Below the pieces are notes generated by a model. That model was not told the DNA's origin and did no database searches. It worked only from the letters and a program-made list of their open reading frames with translations. The position numbers were made by a program, and so were the translations under genes. 64,000 nucleotides of DNA from assembly GCF_963259705.1 (NCBI RefSeq), contig NC_081846.1, positions 61,247,722 to 61,311,721 of the forward strand. Reading direction: 5' to 3'. Position 1 is the first letter of the stretch, and the number at the start of each line of letters is the position of its first letter. Below are positions 61,040-64,000 of the stretch, in pieces. This DNA comes from Myotis daubentonii (taxonomy: Eukaryota; Chordata; Mammalia; Chiroptera; Vespertilionidae).

Positions 61040-62360
61040 TGTAGCTTTTCTTGAACTTTCATGCATAATCATAGCATCTATAAATGATGGCATTTTTATT
61101 TTTTCTAATCCTTATGTTTATATATTTTGTACACCTTATTGTTTAGCAGAAACTCCAGTATAATAGTGAATAAAAGAAGGCTTGAAGTCTTGCTCCTGAC
61201 TTTAAAGACAATGTTTTAATATTTTGTTATGAAGTATTTTGTTTCATGTAGGTAATATTTGGTGGCTAACTTTTAAACATAGTAAGTAGGGGCTATCTTT
61301 CCTATTCTGATTTACTAAGAGTTTATCCATGAATGTGACATGAGTTTATTAAACAATATTCTGGCAAATTTTGGGGTAATCATAATTTAAAAAAACTTTT
61401 AACCTTTTATTGTGATACAATACACTAATAGATATTTTAATATTTTTATACCTGCATTCTTAATTATACTTTGTCATAATTTATGTATGCATACTTTTCT
61501 TTGTTATATTTGTTAATATTTAAATTGGGATTTTTGCCTCTGTATTTATAACAGATAATGGTCTGAAATGTTCTTTCATTAACCATCCTTGTAATTTTAT
61601 ATAATGTTTATAGCAAATATTACATTTGCTATATTAAAACAAAATGGTTGAGGCGCTTTCTTATTTTATCTCTTCTTTAGAACAGTGTAAATAAAATAGA
61701 GATTGTCTAACACCTAATTGTTGGGGAAATTATCCTATAAATACATATATTAAGGATTCATTTTGTTTTTGCTTGTTTGGGAGATTTTTGTTCTTATTTT
61801 GTTATTTTTGTTTTGTTTTGTTTTTTTAAGTATATTTTATTGATTTTTTTACAGAGAGGAGGATAGAGAGTTAGAAACATTGATCAGTTGCCTCCTGCAC
61901 ACCCCCTACTGGGGATGTGCCCACAACCAAGGTACATGCTCTTGACCGGAATCGAACCTGGGACCCTTCAGACCACAGGCTGATGCTCTATCCGCTGAGC
62001 CAAACCGGTTAGGGCTATTTTGTTATTGTTTTTGCTGTAGATTCTCCTAATGATTGAATTGTGGATTGCTAATTCAGTTTCTTTAATTTTGTTAGGATTA
62101 CTCAGATTTTCTGTTTTTTCTAAATATATTCTGTGAACTGCATTTTCCTAAGAAACTTAAATTTTTAAAAATTATTAGCAAAATGTTATTTTGTAATTGT
62201 GGTCTCATTTTCATTAAAGCTTCTTTCTTTCTCTTGCTTAATCTGCCAGAGATTTCTTTATTGTATTAGTTTCTCTAAGAAAATTAACTTTGGATTGTTT
62301 ACCCTATCTACTGCTTTCTTATATATTATTATTTAAAACTTTTCTGCTCTTATTCTTACT
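61040..62360 (-). mobile_element. Old L1/HAL1 fragment
   Basis: Reverse: 'agaaactccagtataatagtgaataaaagaagg', 'ttgctcctgactttaaag', 'gtttatccatgaatgtgac' match the L1 ORF2 antisense; 62040-62360 continues similarly. Interrupted by a Ves SINE at 61807-62015. Confidence 0.6.
61807..62015 (-). mobile_element. Ves SINE with 12-bp TSD
   Basis: Reverse: 'tattttattgatttttttacagagagg', 'gaccggaatcgaacctgggaccc', 'gctgagccaaaccggttagggc'. Flanked by tattttgttatt (61795-61806 and 62016-62027). Confidence 0.93.
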
Positions 62361-62789
62361 TTTTTCCACATCTTTCTAACCAAAACTTTGGCATGCTCTA
62401 AAGGCTCAATCCTCAGATCTTTTTTTCTTCTCTATCTATACTTATTCCTTAGGTTAATTGATACGGTGAGCATGTAGTTCATATATCATGGTTTACAATT
62501 TCTAAATATATACTGATGATGTTCCCAGTCCAGACTTCTATATTGAATACTATTCGCATATTTAACCATCTCCACTATATTTTCCAATGAAAATATATCC
62601 GAAATAAAACTTCTCATTTATTTTGTGTCTAAATGCATATTCTCTGAGTTTTTCCTCTCATTAACTTAAATTTTCTATATTTGCTTACTCGTGACACAAC
62701 CAGTAGTATCTCATTTTATGTCTTTTATAACAACTCATATACAACATACCAGAAAATCTTGTTAGTTCTAGTTTCAAAATATATCCTGA

Positions 62790-63530
62790 AACAAATGACA
62801 TTTCATCACCCCCATGAGCAGGCTGGCCCAAGCTTCCATGGTCTCTTGCCTGGATTATTGTAACAGCCCTTTACCCACCCCCTGTTTGCATCCTTTCTCT
62901 CTATGGTTTATTCTTAACTCAGCAATATGAGTGAAAGCATAAGTAAAATAATTTCTCTGCTAGTGACTTTCCCTCACTCTTAGAGGAAAAAGGCAAGGAA
63001 ATTTACTGAAGCCTGAAAGGCCTAGCCGTGGTCGGCAAACTGCGGCTCGCCAGCCACATGCGGCTCTTTGGCCCCTTGAGTGTGGCTCTTCCTAAGCCTT
63101 AGGAGTGCCCTAATTAAGTTAATAACAATGTACCTACCTATATAGTTTAAGTTTAAAAAATTTGGCTCTCAAAAGAAATTTCAATCGTTGTACTGTTGAT
63201 ATTTGGCTCTGTTGACTAATGAGTTTGCCGACCACTGCTTTCTTTCGTTACCTCTGTGACTCTTCTAGTACTTTCTCCTAGGCTTCTTCTGATGCTAGAG
63301 GAATTAATGGGTCAGATTTCCCAGACACAAGTAGGAATGAGACCTGGCGATATCTTCAGATACCTTCTCTGACCACCCACTGCGACGTTGTGATCTCCTC
63401 CTCCACCATAGTGGCCTAGCCTTCTTCCCAGTATATTTCTCTCCATAGCGCTAATTCTAATGGGATAGACCCAGAAGCTCTCCACTTGCACGGGTCCCTT
63501 GCAAGGCCCTGTACCTTCTTTTATATTCCT
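62790..63530 (+). mobile_element. L2 LINE fragment
   Basis: 'ggtctcttgcctggattattgtaacagcccttt', 'tttattcttaactcagcaatatgagtgaaag', and 'cttctctgaccacccactgcg' fit the L2 end. Interrupted by the hAT at 63026-63237. Confidence 0.65.
63026..63237 (+). mobile_element. Third hAT family, 212 bp
   Basis: TIRs 'ccgtggtcggcaaactg' and 'gtttgccgaccactg'; interior 'gcggctctttggccccttgagtg', 'tttggctctcaaaagaaatttcaatcg'. Distinct from the two other hAT families in the window. No clear TSD. Confidence 0.85.
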
Positions 63531-63550
63531 TCTCTTAAAGAATTATTTAA

Positions 63551-63703
63551 GCCCAGCTGGCTGGCTCAGTGTTTAAGTGTCAACCTATGAACCAGGAGGT
63601 CACAGTTAGATTCCCGGTCAGGGCACATGCCTGGGTTGAAGGCTTGATCCCCAGTGTGGGGCATGCAGGAGGCAGCCAAGCAATGATCCTCATCATTAGT
63701 GCT

Positions 63704-63755
<52 letters not shown>

Positions 63756-63800
63756 CCTTCCTCTCTGAAATCAATAAAAATATATCTTTAAAAAAAAGAA
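63551..63800 (+). mobile_element. Ves SINE with long (TC)n
   Basis: Forward: 'gcccagctggctggctcag', 'cacagttagattcccggtcaggg', then a perfect (TC) run at about 63709-63750, and tail 'gaaatcaataaaaatatatc'. Confidence 0.93.
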
Positions 63801-64000
63801 AAGTCAGTTTCAATTACAAATATAAAGGCCATGGATGTAACTCTATAAAAGTAATAACTTTTACATTAAAAAGTATCATAAATAGAATTAAATGGTAAGT
63901 AGTATATGAAAATATTTGCCCTGACTTTGACAGACAAAAGTTGAATGCTTTAATATACTAAAACAAAACAAAAAAGTAAAAACAAAATCCCCCCCTCCCT
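63801..64000. other. Unassigned AT-rich sequence
   Basis: No feature recognised up to the window edge. Confidence 0.4.

Noticed and set aside
63580..63813. Glu/Arg-repeat frame
   Set aside because: Produced by the (TC)n/(GA)n run of a Ves SINE.

Overview
This window is AT-rich, repeat-dense mammalian nuclear DNA. The repeat content points to a vespertilionid (vesper) bat. It combines Ves tRNA-derived SINEs, many short HeliBat-type Helitrons (5' TC, 3' hairpin plus CTAG), short hAT transposons with 8-bp target duplications, and LTRs of recent endogenous retroviruses. These sit on an older mammalian layer of L1, L2, MIR, MER5A, MER2/Tigger and MLT1. Among mammals, abundant Helitrons are known only from vesper bats. 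Repeat family names come from recognition of motifs, not from a library search.

The window holds one protein-coding gene that I recognise: RPRM (Reprimo), a single-exon gene of 109 codons at 22675-23004 on the + strand. It lies in a CpG-rich island (about 22080-23450) flanked by AT-rich non-coding DNA. Its 3' UTR ends near an AATAAA at 23870-23875. Pyrimidine and purine tracts lie 0.7-1.4 kb upstream of the start codon. No other convincing coding exon was found; the remaining long open frames are repeat-derived, antisense to RPRM, or short and featureless.

Layout: 0.5-4.0 kb, a MIR and an L2 carrying nested DNA transposons; 4.8-5.1 kb, a Ves SINE; 6.3-6.7 kb, a solo LTR with a 6-bp TSD; 7.3-9.3 kb, L1 and Ves copies; 10.4-13.2 kb, L2, MLT1, two 235-bp hATs and a SPIN-like hAT; 13.3-18.3 kb, Helitrons and L1/MER5A fragments, including Helitrons nested in an L1; 19-21.2 kb, Ves, Helitron, and an LTR with a 5-bp TSD; 21.3-23.9 kb, the RPRM locus; 24-37 kb, mostly unique DNA with a few SPIN, Helitron, Ves and MIR copies; 37.2-40.2 kb, a Helitron and an internally deleted L1; 40-49 kb, mostly unique with MIR, Helitron and hATs; 49.8-51 kb, an LTR with a five-copy 61-bp array inside an MLT1; 51.8-56.1 kb, Ves, two old LTRs and a cluster of Helitrons; 56-64 kb, mostly unique DNA that may include conserved regulatory elements, then L1, L2, Ves and hAT pieces.

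Nothing here forms an operon or multi-gene system. The interesting material is the layered transposon history and the isolated developmental-type gene. I did not find a clearly new biological system. The best candidates for a second look are the LTR with the 61-bp array, the head-to-tail Helitrons with a possible captured segment, and the possible non-coding regulatory elements around RPRM.
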